64,000 nucleotides of DNA from Tieghemostelium lacteum (GCA_001606155.1 LODT01000028.1:596735-660734); one strand, 5' to 3'; shown: positions 37,376 to 49,093, numbered from the stretch's first letter. Numbers and translations: made by a program. The notes: generated by a model from the sequence alone, not told the origin.

Positions 37376-39375
37376 ATGAATACCAATAATAATAATCAAA
37401 CAACAGAAACTACAACCACATCTAGTTCTGTTAGTAACATACAACCACAAACACTCAATATTTTTACACTAACCAAGGATACAACTGCCCAACAAATAAT
37501 AGATCAAATGCCAAATATTCCCAATGAAGATATTATTATTATTGAAAAACAAAATATCGATGGTAGTATCCTCCTTGATCGTAGGGTCACAGTGGAAGTT
37601 CTTAGTGGTTCACTTAAACTCTCTATACGAACAGCTCTCTGTTTAGATAACCTTCGTATGTAAATAAACTCCTATTCACTAATTGAGACACCTTTTGTAA
37701 ATTGATACTAACATATTTTGTAACTTCAATACAATTTTTTATCTCTATGCTTGCTACAACAATTGATATGAAAATCACAAGGTATGAAATTAAACACCTA
37801 TCACTAATTACAACACCTTTTGTACATTTATACTAATATTTTTTATATAAACTTTATAAAATTTACACACTTGTTCAACCACACAATAGGTGCACAAGGA
37901 CAACATTTTGAGAAATGTATGTAGATAATTTCTTTCGCATTTTTAGAGAACTCTACTAATTATATTCATAGCTGAAAATATATTTGAAAGTTTACTTCCT
38001 CCTTTGGGAGAAAAATCAGGCTCATCTTCAGGATCCTCAATTAGCATCCATGAACCTGCTAAACTTTTACAAAAACAATTTAATTGTTTAGCAGAGCTTC
38101 CTTCAAAACCTTCTGGTTCCACATTATGGAGTATGTCTAAAACTTATGATGATAACCAGAGACTACTTTACTCAACAGAATCGGATATTCAAATCTTTGT
38201 TAAACTATGCCTACATGATATCATCTTTGCATGTGATATGCGTGCACATTGTACAAATGAATTAGGAATCACAGGGCTCAGACCAGACATAATGGTTATT
38301 CAGAAAAATAATGGTCTCCCTATAGGTGTTGTAGAAGTAAAAAAACCAGGATCAAACGTAATGGAGAATGAAAGAATACATGGCCAAATTTTCAATTTTA
38401 TGACAAGGTTAAAGGAAATGTATGGTCAAAAAAATGTTTATGGGATTGTGTCTACTTATTCCCAATGGAGAATATATTGGTTATCTGATAATGAATCGGC
38501 AGAGAGTACAGATCTAGGAATAAACAATATCTGTATTGGTACTAAAATTGAATATCCTATAGATATTCCACGTTCCAAAAAAACAAAATTCTTACCTGCA
38601 TGTCCTCAACCAGCAACACCCATCATAAGAATTGTTTTTGGAACCAATGTAATAGACTCAAATAGCAAAAAGCTTCCAATGATACTCTATTCAGTTTTAA
38701 AAAAAATGTATTTCTCACCTAGAGCACAATCAATACCACTAATTGATAAATCAAGAATGTATATTCAAATCAGTAAAAATAGTTGGTTTTGGGTAAAATT
38801 AAACTCTAGCACCAAACTCTCATATGAATTTTTTGACCTTTCAACTGTTTCATATGCCATCCTTCTCGTAGATTTAAAATCTGGAGCGCATGGTAGAGTC
38901 TGGCTTTGTTGTGATAATGGCGGCAATGTATTTATAATGAAGTTTTCAACTATTCCCAACAAAGAAAAAGCATATAAAGCTTTAAGTCAAGAGGCGTCAA
39001 TGTGGAAACAAATTTGGAAACTTAACGCAAAAGTAAGTACCCTCTTATAAAATATTATTATAATTATTACTTAATAATAGAAAATTCATAGGTAGTAATC
39101 TTTAATGAGGAATGGTGCATATTGATGCCATATTTAGCAACAGCCACTGAAGCCGATTGGAGGGACCATGAGTTTATCAGCAGTGTTAGAGAGTCAATAC
39201 AACTTTTTGCTTCAAAAAATTTGGTGCACATGGATCTACACAAACGTCATGTTGGGAAATATTATAAAAATTAAAAGTTGTATTGTTTGATTTGTCTCAT
39301 GTAGAGGAACGTAATATGGTGGAGGCTGAAAAAGAAATGAATAACAAACTTTTTGGAGATCAATTACAATTATAA
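37376..39375 (+). pseudogene. Crinkler-type REase-kinase protein, apparently decayed at its 3' end
   Basis: Exons 37376-37655, 37890-37916, 37972-39032 and 39092 onward join by GT/AG rules. The N-terminal part is Asn/Thr-rich with a short beta/alpha header. Next comes a restriction-endonuclease-like fold: RPDIMVIQ and, 15 residues on, GVVEVKK give a PD-(D/E)xK arrangement. It is followed by a diverged protein-kinase module (GAHGRVW glycine loop, IMKF Lys, a catalytic-loop-like HMDLHKRHVG, then VVLFDLSH in the DFG position). REase-kinase fusions of this type belong to the Crinkler/CRN-like families scattered in oomycetes, fungi and dictyostelids, thought to act as effectors or conflict proteins. 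The kinase end looks damaged, with about one break, so I treat it as a recent fossil or decaying copy rather than a working gene. Confidence 0.55.
37656..37860 (+). repeat. Tandem duplication inside first intron of the Crinkler-type gene
   Basis: Two segments starting at 37656 and 37782 share about 65 bases of similar sequence. Both begin GTATG and share CCTAT(T)CACTAATT, ACACCTTTTGTA and ATACTAA in order. Each starts like a splice donor, so an intron (and perhaps a small exon after it) seems to have been copied once in tandem. The spacing of about 126 bp would include one small exon. Confidence 0.55.
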
Positions 39376-39553
39376 TTAATTAAAAATAAAATGAATTTCA
39401 AAATATATCATGATAAATTAACTTTTTTTAATTTCAAAATTTTTTTTTATTAATTATTTGTTTCAAAAAATTTTCACTAATAATATCTTTTCTATAACTA
39501 AAATAACTCAAAAAAAATAAATAATAAATATATAATTAATTCAAAATATCAAC

Positions 39554-39580
39554 TCAGGAATTTGCGAAGCAAAATTCTGA
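39554..39580. repeat. Hairpin with GCGAAGC apex
   Basis: TCAGGAATTTGC and GCAAAATTCTGA form a 12-bp stem with one G-T pair and one mismatch around a three-base GAA loop. The apex GCGAAGC is the known, unusually stable DNA mini-hairpin. It lies in the 256-bp gap between the Crinkler-type gene and the small ORF at 39632. Confidence 0.5.
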
Positions 39581-39631
39581 CTAGACCAATTCAGATTTTC
39601 AATATCAAACTTTTTACTCACTTAAACTAAC

Positions 39632-39892
39632 ATGACAATAAAGTCAAAAGTACCAAAATCATCTAAAAATCTTCGGAAAAGAAAGAGTGTTATGGATCAA
39701 TACAAACAACAAGGTATAGAAGAGATAAAAGTGATTATTGATGTAATAGATGTAGATTCTATAACTAATATCAAAGATGATAATAATACCAGCAAAGGGT
39801 ATAGAGTGAGACCTCGCCATTTTGGTAAGAGAGTTCCAAACTCTATCAATAGTTTGTTTATAGATCCAACACTAAGAAATAGAAATATATAG
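39632..39892 (+). CDS. Small basic protein of unknown function (86 aa)
   Basis: An ATG-initiated ORF of 86 codons stands between AT-rich flanks and has base composition nearer to coding than to intergenic sequence here. The N-terminus is Lys/Arg/Ser-rich (MTIKSKVPKSSKNLRKRKS), resembling a nuclear localisation signal. The middle is acidic and hydrophobic (IKVIIDVIDVD), and the C-terminus has RVRPRHFGKRVPNSIN. I do not recognise a family. It could be a lineage-specific small gene or an exon of something larger; no convincing splice partner was found upstream or downstream. Confidence 0.4.
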   Translation: MTIKSKVPKSSKNLRKRKSVMDQYKQQGIEEIKVIIDVIDVDSITNIKDDNNTSKGYRVRPRHFGKRVPNSINSLFIDPTLRNRNI

Positions 39893-40117
39893 ACAACAAA
39901 ATACATATATACCCAAATTTATAATCTTATATCGATCCTATTGGAACTCAATCCAATATTTCAACATATTGTAAATAGCCCTATATTCATATAATTTTAC
40001 TCAAATAAAATATGAATTAATTAATATCAATTTGATATTTTGTAAATAAAAAACCTTAACCATCGTTTTTTCAAAATTAAAAAAAAAAAAAGACGAACGA
40101 TTTGTTTGATTCATATC

Positions 40118-43100
40118 ATGAGAAAGAAGGTAGATTCAAGAATTAGAACTCTCATTGAAAATGGAGTTGCTACCAATCATCGTAGCTTTTTTGTAATTGT
40201 TGGTGATAATGGAAAAGATCAAGTACCAAATCTACATTACATTTTATCTAAAAGTGTTGTTAAAGCTAGACCATCTGTATTATGGTGTTATAAAACTGAT
40301 TTAGGTTTCTCAAAGTATGTATATAGTGTTGAGTGATAGTATAAATCATGATAATATTAATAATAATAACAAAAATTAAGATATAAAAAGAAGAAAATGA
40401 AGGCAAAGGAAAAATCAAAATCTAGTGGTATAGATTCTGTAAATCAAGAGGATCCATTTGATGTTTTTATTTCAACTACCAATATCCGTTATAGTTATTA
40501 TTCAGAATCACATAAGATATTAGGTAATACATTTGGAATGTTGGTTTTACAGGATTTTGAAGCAATTACACCAAATTTATTGGCAAGAACTATTGAGACT
40601 GTTGAAGGTGGTGGTATGGTAATTTTACTACTAAAGACAATGACATCACTCAAACAACTATATCAAATGTCAATGGACGTTCACAGTAGATTCAGAACAG
40701 AGTCACAAAAAGGTGATATTGTTGCACGTTTTAATGAACGTTTTCTATTGTCATTGGGTAAATGTGACCAATGTATTGTTATGGATGATCAATTAAATAT
40801 TCTTCCAATTAGTAGTAGTAGTCGTACTATTGAAGCCAAACAAACTGTTTTGGAAACTAAAGAACAGAAAGAACTTAAACAATTCAAAATTGATGTAAAA
40901 GACACTGAGATTGCAGGGGATCTAATTGAACATTGTAAGACAATGGACCAAGCTACTGCACTATTGACTTTTATAAATGCAATTTCTGATAAAACTTTAC
41001 GTAGTACTTGTACATTGACCGCTGGAAGAGGTCGTGGTAAATCTGCTGCGCTAGGTCTGAGTATAGCAGCAGCAGTCGCATTTGGATACTCTAATATATT
41101 TGTTAGTTCACCAACTCCAGAGAATCTTAATACACTATTTCAATTCATTTTTAAGGGTTTTGATGCACTAGAGTATCAAGAACGTACTGATTATGAATTG
41201 GTGAAATCTACCAATCCAGAATTCCACGATGCAATTATTCGTGTGAATATATTTAAAACCCATAGACAAACCATTCAGTATATTCAACCACAAGATTACC
41301 AGAAACTAGGTCAAGCAGAGTTGGTAGTTATTGATGAGGCTGCTGCTATTCCATTGACTTTGGTAAAGAATCTTTTAGGTCCTTATTTGGTTTTTATGAG
41401 TTCTACAATCAATGGTTATGAAGGTACTGGTAGATCACTTTCATTGAAATTAATTAAACAACTTCGTGAACAATCTATAACCACTGGTACCAATGTTCAG
41501 AATGCCAATGCATCTATATCAGGAAGAATTCTAAAAGAAGTTGAACTTCAAGAACCTATTCGTTACTCTGCAGGAGACCCTATTGAAAAATGGTTGAATG
41601 AATTGCTATGTTTAGATTCAACTGTTATAAAATCATCTCCAGTTGGTTGTCCACATCCTGATGAATGTCAATTATATTACGTCAATAGAGATACACTTTT
41701 TAGTTACCATAAAGCATCTGAAACATTTTTACAAAAAATGGTTGGCCTCTTTGTAAGCAGTCATTACAAAAACTCTCCAAATGATTTATTGTTGATGTCT
41801 GATGCCCCTGATCACCATTTATTCGTTCTTCTTGGACCTGTGCAAGATAACTCAACTTCCTTACCTGAGATTCTCTGTGCTGTACAAGTTTCTCTAGAAG
41901 GTGAGATTGCAAAAGAAGCTATTCTAAATAGTATTAAAAGAGGTTACCAATCAAGTGGTGATCTCATACCATGGACTTTAACTCAACAATTCCAAGATGA
42001 ATCATTCCCTCGTCTATCTGGTTGCAGAGTTGTTAGAATTGCCACACATCCAGATTACCAAAAAATGGGGTATGGTAGCAAAGCAATGGAATTACTCACT
42101 CAATACTATCAAGGTAATATTCAATCTTTGGATGAAGATCAAGATATGCAAGATGAAGATGACAATGATGATAAAGAAATTCAATCCGTACAAGAGATTT
42201 CTGATCTCCAAAGTGAAGTTATTAAACCAAAAGCTAAAATTCCACCTTTACTATTTAAACTCTCTGAAAGAAAACCAGAGAAACTTCAATATATGGGTGT
42301 GAGTTATGGTTTGACTCAACAACTATATCAATTTTGGAACAGAAACAAATACTATCCAGTATATTTGAGATTGTCAAGTAACGATATTACCGGTGAACAT
42401 ACTTGTATCATGTTGAGAGAAATTCAAAATCAGAATATACATGGTTGGTTAGACTCTTTCTATCAAGATTTCAGAAAAAGACTTCAAAATCTACTTGGTT
42501 ATGAGTTTAGACAATTCTCGTCTTCAATGGCACTCTCAATTCTCATGGAAAAGAAATCTAAAGATCAATTAAATACTACTTCTCTTGAGATTTCCAAGAG
42601 TGAGATGGAATTGCTCTTCTCAAGTTATGATCTACGTAGACTTGAGTCCTACAGTAACAATGTAAGTGACTATCATGTCATTATTGATATGTTACCATCA
42701 CTTGCCAAACTCTATTTCCAAGGAAAGATCAAAGTTGAGGATATATCCATTATACAATCCATTATATTAGTGGCATTAGGTTTACAACACAAAAATGTAG
42801 ATCAATTAATTGTCGAATTAAATCTCCAATCCAACCAAATTCTATCACTATTCAGTCAAATGATGAGAAAATTCCACCAATTCCTAAAATCAAAACAAGA
42901 AAAGTTTATTGAGGAAACCATTACAGTTCCACAAGTAACCAACTCTGCAACTGGTAAACTAATAGCTCCTAGAACTGGTCTTTTGAAATCATTTAAAGGA
43001 GATATTAAGGACACTGATATGTTACCACTCTCTGAGAATCTAGAAGATGAATTACAAAAAGGTGCTGATGAGATTAAAAACAAAATGAAAGATTCTGTCT

Positions 43101-43354
43101 CTAAAAAGGATGCGTCACTACTAGATCAAGATGATCCCGAACTTTCTGAATATCTCATTAAAGGTGATGACTCTGAATGGAGTAAAGCATTAAAAGGTGG
43201 CACAAAATTACCTTCCAGTATCTCAATTAAAACCCAAAAAAGAAAATTAGAAGAAACTCAACCAACAACAAAGAAGACTAATAATAATAACACAAAAGAT
43301 AAAAAAGATATTAAAAAATTTAAACCTTCAAAACAAAATGGTAAAAAGAAATAA
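40118..43354 (+). CDS. nat10: RNA cytidine acetyltransferase NAT10/Kre33
   Basis: Exons 40118-40314 and 40381-43354 (66-bp intron, phase 2) encode 1,056 aa; human NAT10 has 1,025. The splice restores the family sequence GFSKYKKKKM. Conserved blocks include DPFDVFISTTNIRYSYY, the ATPase P-loop GRGRGKSAALGL (about residue 281), the Walker B-like VVIDEAAAIPL, and the GNAT motif RIATHPDYQKMGYGSKA (about 612), followed by the C-terminal tRNA-binding region. The tail is Lys-rich with an Asn run. The enzyme makes N4-acetylcytidine in 18S rRNA and, with a Tan1/THUMPD1 adaptor, in tRNA-Ser/Leu, and is needed for small-subunit assembly in the nucleolus. The ATG at 40118 is chosen because the frame upstream of it has only a TTG. 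Confidence 0.96.
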
Positions 43355-43463
43355 ATTAATCAAAATTTAAATTTATTCATATAACCTTTAAAATCTTTTA
43401 TATATCTAATATTTGTTTAAAATTAATTGCGCGGTTTTTTTTTTAAATCATTCCTGGAAGAAG

Positions 43464-44652
43464 ATGTTTGAACCAAAAAACAATACAAATAAATTAAAAA
43501 GTGGAATTGTAGTGAAATCAGAACCATGGGTATCAAAATATAGACCAAAATCAGTAGATGAAGTTGCACATCAAGAAGAGGTGGTAAGTGCACTTAAAAA
43601 GGCATTAGATACAGGTAATCTTCCACATTTACTATTTTATGGTCCACCAGGTACTGGTAAAACATCTGCAATTCTAGCTATCGCAAATGAAATCTATGGA
43701 CCAGAATTGATTAAAGATAGAGTATTAGAATTGAATGCATCTGATGAAAGAGGTATTGATGTTGTACGTAATAAGATTAAAAACTTTGCAAATTTTGCTG
43801 TAAATAAGACTTCAGGGTATGTTTGAATGTCATTTTTTTAATGTATAACTCAAAATACTCACCTTCAAATCCTTCTATCCTCTATAGAGTAAATGGTAAA
43901 CCAGGTGCAGTATTTAAATTAATTATTTTAGATGAAGCTGATTCAATGACATCAGATGCACAAGCTGCATTAAGAAGAACAATAGAATCAACATCAAAAA
44001 CCACTAGATTCTGTTTATTGTGCAATTATATTAGTAGAATTATTGATCCATTGGCATCAAGATGTGCCAAATTTAGATTTAAACCTTTAGAAACAGAGGC
44101 AATGATTGATAAACTAAAATATATTAGCCAAAAAGAACAGGTTAATTGTGATGATTCTGTATATTCTGCAATTCAAGAGGTATCTGGTGGTGATATGCGT
44201 AAAGCTATTACCTATCTACAATCATCTTTTCGTTTTTATAAAGATAAACGTTTAACAAAAGATCATATTTATGATATATCTGGAGTATGTAAAAAAAATA
44301 GGAGGATAGGTAATATAGTTCAAATGAATCTAACTAATTAAATTAAAATTAGACTATTCCACCAAGCGTAATAGAATCATTTATGGAAGCTTGTAAATCT
44401 AATTCATTTGATAAATTAAAAACAATGGTACAAGGAATTATATCACAAGGTTATCCAGCATCGCAAATCATTTCACAATTATTTGATTATATAGCAATGA
44501 CAAAGAGTATAACTGATAAACAGAAATCACATATTACCATTAAAATTGGTGAAATTGATAGAAATTTAATTGATGGATCAGAGGAGTTCTTACAATTATT
44601 CGAAATAGCATCTTTTATAATGAAACAATTAACTCAAATGAATATTGATTAG
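43464..44652 (+). CDS. rfc4: Replication factor C subunit 4 (clamp loader small subunit)
   Basis: Exons 43464-43816, 43888-44284 and 44353-44652 encode 349 aa. The AAA+ core shows [21 protein letters not shown], Walker [10 protein letters not shown], the [13 protein letters not shown] sensor region, Walker B LDEADSMT, and the SRC arginine finger in [12 protein letters not shown]. The [12 protein letters not shown] and [18 protein letters not shown] collar-domain segments match RFC4 (yeast Rfc2) rather than RFC2, RFC3 or RFC5. The protein loads PCNA onto primer-template junctions with RFC1-3 and 5, and serves in the Rad17, Ctf18 and Elg1 variant loaders. It ends 75 bp from the convergent CenH3-candidate gene. 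Confidence 0.94.
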
Positions 44653-44727
44653 TGGTAATAGTAAATAAATTTTATAAATACAAAACTGTGTACATGATTA
44701 TTGTAATTTTATTAGTGCACTTGTCAC

Positions 44728-45981
44728 TTAGATTCTTAAACAACCGGCAAAAGAGACTTCTTCAGGTCCACGAACCAATCTACAAGTTTTTATATCATTG
44801 AATTGTAGTGTAACTCTTTTGGCGTGTCTAGAAAAGAAGTAAGAGTCTTCAAATAGTCTTACAAGGTAAAATTCAGTTATGGCATGAAGTGCCATTAAAG
44901 CCTCTGCTGTAATACGATATGCTGAGAACCTATCTTGCTTTCCAATAGGTATGATATCTAGCATAATACCTTTAACAACTCTAGCAATTGACATCTTTGG
45001 TATAAGATTCGAGGTTGATCTACTGTAAACTTTGATGTCTCTTGCTACCAAGTTCTTTTTTCTTTTTTTTTGGGGTGTATCTGATGCTGATTTCTTTGGT
45101 GTTGTTGTTGCAGCTTTATACTTCTTTGGTGATTCTTTTGCATTTTTATTAGGAGTTTTTTTAATTAGATGTTTTGTTGGTGATTTTTTGGTTGGTGTGG
45201 TTGCTTTAAATGTTGTTTTCTTTGTTGGTGTAGTTGTTGTATCTGTTTTCTTTCCTGCTGCTGATTTTTGAGGTGTTTGTTGTTTTGGTTGCTGTTTTGG
45301 TTGTGATTGTTTTGGTTGTGGTGATTTTGGCTGTGGTTGTTGTTGTTTTTGTTGTTGTTTTTGTTGTTCTTGAACTTCCTTTTGTTTATGCTGTTGCTCT
45401 TGCTGTTGTTTTTGTAGAGAAGCAAGATTAGGCATTGTTAGGGAAATCCGTTTCCTTGCCATATGTGGTGATGGTTTAGGTATAGTATTTATAGATTTAG
45501 GTGTTGGAGATGATTCTAATTCGCTTTCACTTGTTTGCGATCCACTAGATTCACTATCAGTTTCAATCTTTGAATTTTTATTTATACCTTCACGATTATA
45601 ATCGCTGTTTGACTTTGTTTTTTTGTGATTTGGTGATGTAGTCTGTGGTGACAGTGCTTTAGATTTTAAAGTTTGAGATAGTCTATTTGGTTCTGAAAAC
45701 TTTCTAAAATACTGCATTTCTCCATCTGATTCTTCTTCTTCCTCTTCCTCTTCCTCTTCCTCTTCTGATGATGATGATTCATATATCAGAGAAGTAGTTT
45801 TTGAAATTGGTGAAAGACCAGGTGTATTTAAAAGTTTATAGTTTGGTGTTTTAGGTTGAGATGGTGTGGAGAATACTTTTAATGGTTTGTGACGATTAAT
45901 TTCTTCATCTGAATCTGAGTTTGGTGGTGTTATATCGCTAGGTTCATCTAAAATATACTTTCTATTAGGTTTTTTGGACAT
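44728..45981 (-). CDS. Histone H3-fold protein with long basic N-tail, centromeric H3 (CenH3) candidate
   Basis: A single exon encodes 417 aa. The last 107 residues (311-417) align with the H3 fold: IARVVKGIMLD for alpha 1, ALMALHAITEFYLVRLFED for alpha 2, HAKRVTLQFNDIKTCRLVRG for loop 2 and alpha 3. Loop 1 is about seven residues longer than in canonical H3, in line with the longer loop 1 typical of CenH3. The 310-residue N-tail has an acidic Glu run (about 75-86), a Gln/Pro-Lys stretch, and repeated S/T-P-x-K motifs (SPTK, TPNK, SPKK, TPKK, TPQK) of the kind that contact the DNA minor groove. H3 tail sequences such as ARTKQT are absent. A C-terminal extension (EEVSFAGCLRI) follows alpha 3. 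Dictyostelium discoideum has one CenH3 with a long tail; identity as CenH3 is inferred. Confidence 0.8.
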   Translation of the reverse strand: MSKKPNRKYILDEPSDITPPNSDSDEEINRHKPLKVFSTPSQPKTPNYKLLNTPGLSPISKTTSLIYESSSSEEEEEEEEEEEESDGEMQYFRKFSEPNRLSQTLKSKALSPQTTSPNHKKTKSNSDYNREGINKNSKIETDSESSGSQTSESELESSPTPKSINTIPKPSPHMARKRISLTMPNLASLQKQQQEQQHKQKEVQEQQKQQQKQQQPQPKSPQPKQSQPKQQPKQQTPQKSAAGKKTDTTTTPTKKTTFKATTPTKKSPTKHLIKKTPNKNAKESPKKYKAATTTPKKSASDTPQKKRKKNLVARDIKVYSRSTSNLIPKMSIARVVKGIMLDIIPIGKQDRFSAYRITAEALMALHAITEFYLVRLFEDSYFFSRHAKRVTLQFNDIKTCRLVRGPEEVSFAGCLRI

Positions 45982-46258
45982 TGTTTAATACCAAACTATT
46001 AGTTTGATGAAATGAAAATAAAAAAAATAACTGAAAAAAATTTGAATTATAAATAATAAGAACTTCAGATTTTCTAAGATTTATATTTTATTAAAATAAA
46101 ATTAATTTCTAATTAGATTTAGATAAACGAAAAGAACTTCAATAAATGTATGATTAAATTTTAGAAAGAATAAATTCTTAGTAAAAGCAAAAATATCCAT
46201 CACATTTTTTTTTTTAAAAAATTTCCATTGTCCAACTTAATACTTTTAAGAAATTAAA

Positions 46259-49093
46259 ATGACAGATAAATATAAATTTTCAATTGAATATGCCAAATCT
46301 GATAGAAGTTCTTGTAAAACTTGCTCAAAAGGAATAAATAAAGCTCAATTGCGTGTTGGAAAGAGTCAAAAATCAACAAAGTTTGATGGATGGTAACTAT
46401 TTCACAGCAAATGATATTAGTAACTAAAGTTTATTAACGTTAACGAATTGTTAGGGAAACATCATGGCATCATGTAAAGTGTTTAATGAAACATGTACCA
46501 AATTTTGAAAATTTAGAACAATGGGAATACTTGAGATGGGATGACCAAGTGTCAATCAAAGAGGATTACTTTGGAATTAAACAAACCTCAACTGCCAATG
46601 ACAAAAAGAGACAAATTTATTTGAATGCTCTATGGGATGTAAAGGATGAACTTGAAGATTCAATCTCAACCAAAGGTATAAAAGCCATTTTGGATCATAA
46701 CAAGGGTAAAACAGAGAAGGTATCTCCAATCATTCAGTTACATACATTGGCAGATTGGTTACTTAAAGGTAGAACTGATCAATGTCCAACATGTAAAAAT
46801 TATGATATCTACTTTAACGGTGTAAAGTATGTCTGTAAAGGTTGGGCAACTTCATTCACCAAATGTGATTATGAAACCGATACAGATCACCCAAGAAAGA
46901 AACTTTTGACACCTTCTGATTTGTCTGGAAAGGATTTGACTTATATCAAAGGTTACAAATTCACTAAAGACTACCCAAAGGAAACTATTAAATATAAGGT
47001 AGCAGGTCAGGAAGATGATGAAGAAATGGAAGATGAAGAAGAAGAGGAAGATGATGACAGAGAAGAAGATGAGCCACCTGCTGGTTTAGAACTCTATGGT
47101 ATGACTATTGTCATTGGTGGTACAGCAAAATCACTTGGAACAGCTCCAAAAGAACTTAGAGAGTTGATTGAAGAACATGGTGGTGAATACACTGAAAAAG
47201 TAGGTGATGCCAATTTAATGATTTCTTGCCAAGATGATGTCTCTGCTAAGAAACCAACTAAAAAGATAACAGATGCTATCAATGAGATTCCAATTTTCCC
47301 AATTTCTTGGTTAAATCAAATCACTCAACGTACTGGGAAAGGTATCCTGTTACGTAAAAAGGAAGTATCCAAAGAATACTTGCTTGAACCTTCTGAATTC
47401 AATGATGATATTATTTTGGCTGAAAAATACTTTGTTCCCAAACCAAAAACCACTACTACTACAACTTCTACAAACAACAAAAAGAGAGTATTGGAAGAAG
47501 TCAAATTAAAAAAAGAACCAGTTGCTGGGTCTCAAATCTTAAAGGTTGATGATCAATTCAGTGGAGGTCAAATTTATGTTGAATATTCTCCACAATTTGG
47601 TTATACTGCCTATAATGTAATGTTAAATCAAATTGATATGGAAAGTGGAGCCAACAGATTCTATAAATTGCAAATCATTAAGCAAGGTAAACAATATATC
47701 ACTTTTCTTAAATGGGGTAGAACTGGTGAAAATAAAGTATGTACAAAGGTAATGGTAGAGCTTATATTCAGTACTAATATTAAATTAAAATTGAAATTAG
47801 ATTGGTGGTACTAAAGATACACCTTACAAGAATGTTAATGATGCTATTGCAGAATTTGCAGAGAGATTCTATTACTTTACTGGCAATCATTGGGAGAATC
47901 GTCAAAGTTTTGTAAAATTGGGTGGTAAATATTTCATGTTGGACATTGATGATGGTCACAATGATGAAGAAGAGGAAGATGAAGAAATGAAAAAGAAGAT
48001 TGAACAAAAAAAATTGAAATTGGAGCAGGATGGGGATAAAACTGTTAGAAAAACAACACTTCCACCCAGAACTCAAGATCTTATTAGATTAATGTTTGAT
48101 AAGGAAATGATGAACAAACAAATGCAATCTATGAATATTGATACCACTAAAATGCCATTAGGTAAGATCAAGAAATCCCAATTGATGGAAGGTTACAAGA
48201 TTCTCTCTGAAGTCCAGGATGAACTCAACAAGATTAAACCCTCAAAAGCTATCATTTCTGATTGTACCAATAGATTCTATTCACTAATCCCACATTCTGG
48301 TGATTTGATAATGATTGACACTGAAGATAAAATCAAACAAAAGATGCAATTGGTTGAAGCTCTCATTGATATTGATATTGCAAATGCTTTGGCAAAAGAA
48401 TATGAAGCTGATATTAGTGGTGCATCTGAAGTTGAAAGTCACTACAATTCACTCAAAACAAAAATTGAACCACTTGACAAAAACAGTGAGATCTACGATA
48501 TTCTTAAAAATTACTATCTCAATTCTCATGACCAAAAATACTTTGATTTTAAAGTTGAAGTTGAAGATATCTTTTCTGTAGAAAGGGAGGGCGAGAAAGA
48601 ACGTTTCAAACCATGGGATAACAATGACAACAGACAATTACTATGGCACGGATCTAGATTAACCAATTGGGTTGGTATCATTGGACAAGGTCTGAGAATT
48701 GCTCCACCTGAAGCTCCAAAAACTGGTTACAGATTTGGTAAAGGTTGTTACTTTGCCAATTGTTCAAGTAAATCTGCATCTTATTGTTTTACAACCAGAG
48801 AAAATCCAAAAGCTATTATGATTCTCTGTGAAGTTGCTCTGGGTAAGATGAATGAACTCGAACATGATAAGTATATGGAGAAAGCTCCTACTGGTACTCA
48901 TTCCACCAAAGCTCTTGGTATGTCTGTTCCAGATCCAAAATCAAACATCAAAATTGAAAATGATATTATGGTTCCATGTGGTAAAATTATAAAGAATAGT
49001 CTCAAAACATCTTGTTCACATGATGAGTTGATTGTTTATGATGTAGCTCAAATTAAAATCAGATACATGTTCAGAGTTAATATTAAAAATTAA
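46259..49093 (+). CDS. adprt: Poly(ADP-ribose) polymerase, PARP1/ADPRT type
   Basis: Exons 46259-46392, 46455-47748 and 47801-49093 encode 906 aa. One PARP-type zinc finger is completed by the first splice (C19, C22, H51, C54). Next come a PADR1/third zinc region (CPTCKNYDIYF with KGWATSFTKC, about 155-185), an acidic linker, a BRCT domain (about 257-335), a WGR domain (FLKWGRTGENK, about 465), the helical regulatory domain and the ART catalytic domain. The catalytic triad is visible as H in WHGS (about 758), Y in GCYFAN (about 792) and E in HDELIVYD (about 884). It attaches ADP-ribose chains to chromatin proteins and itself at DNA breaks. Human PARP1 has two N-terminal fingers; this one has only one. 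D. discoideum has several ADPRT paralogues, and which one this matches is unresolved. Confidence 0.94.
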
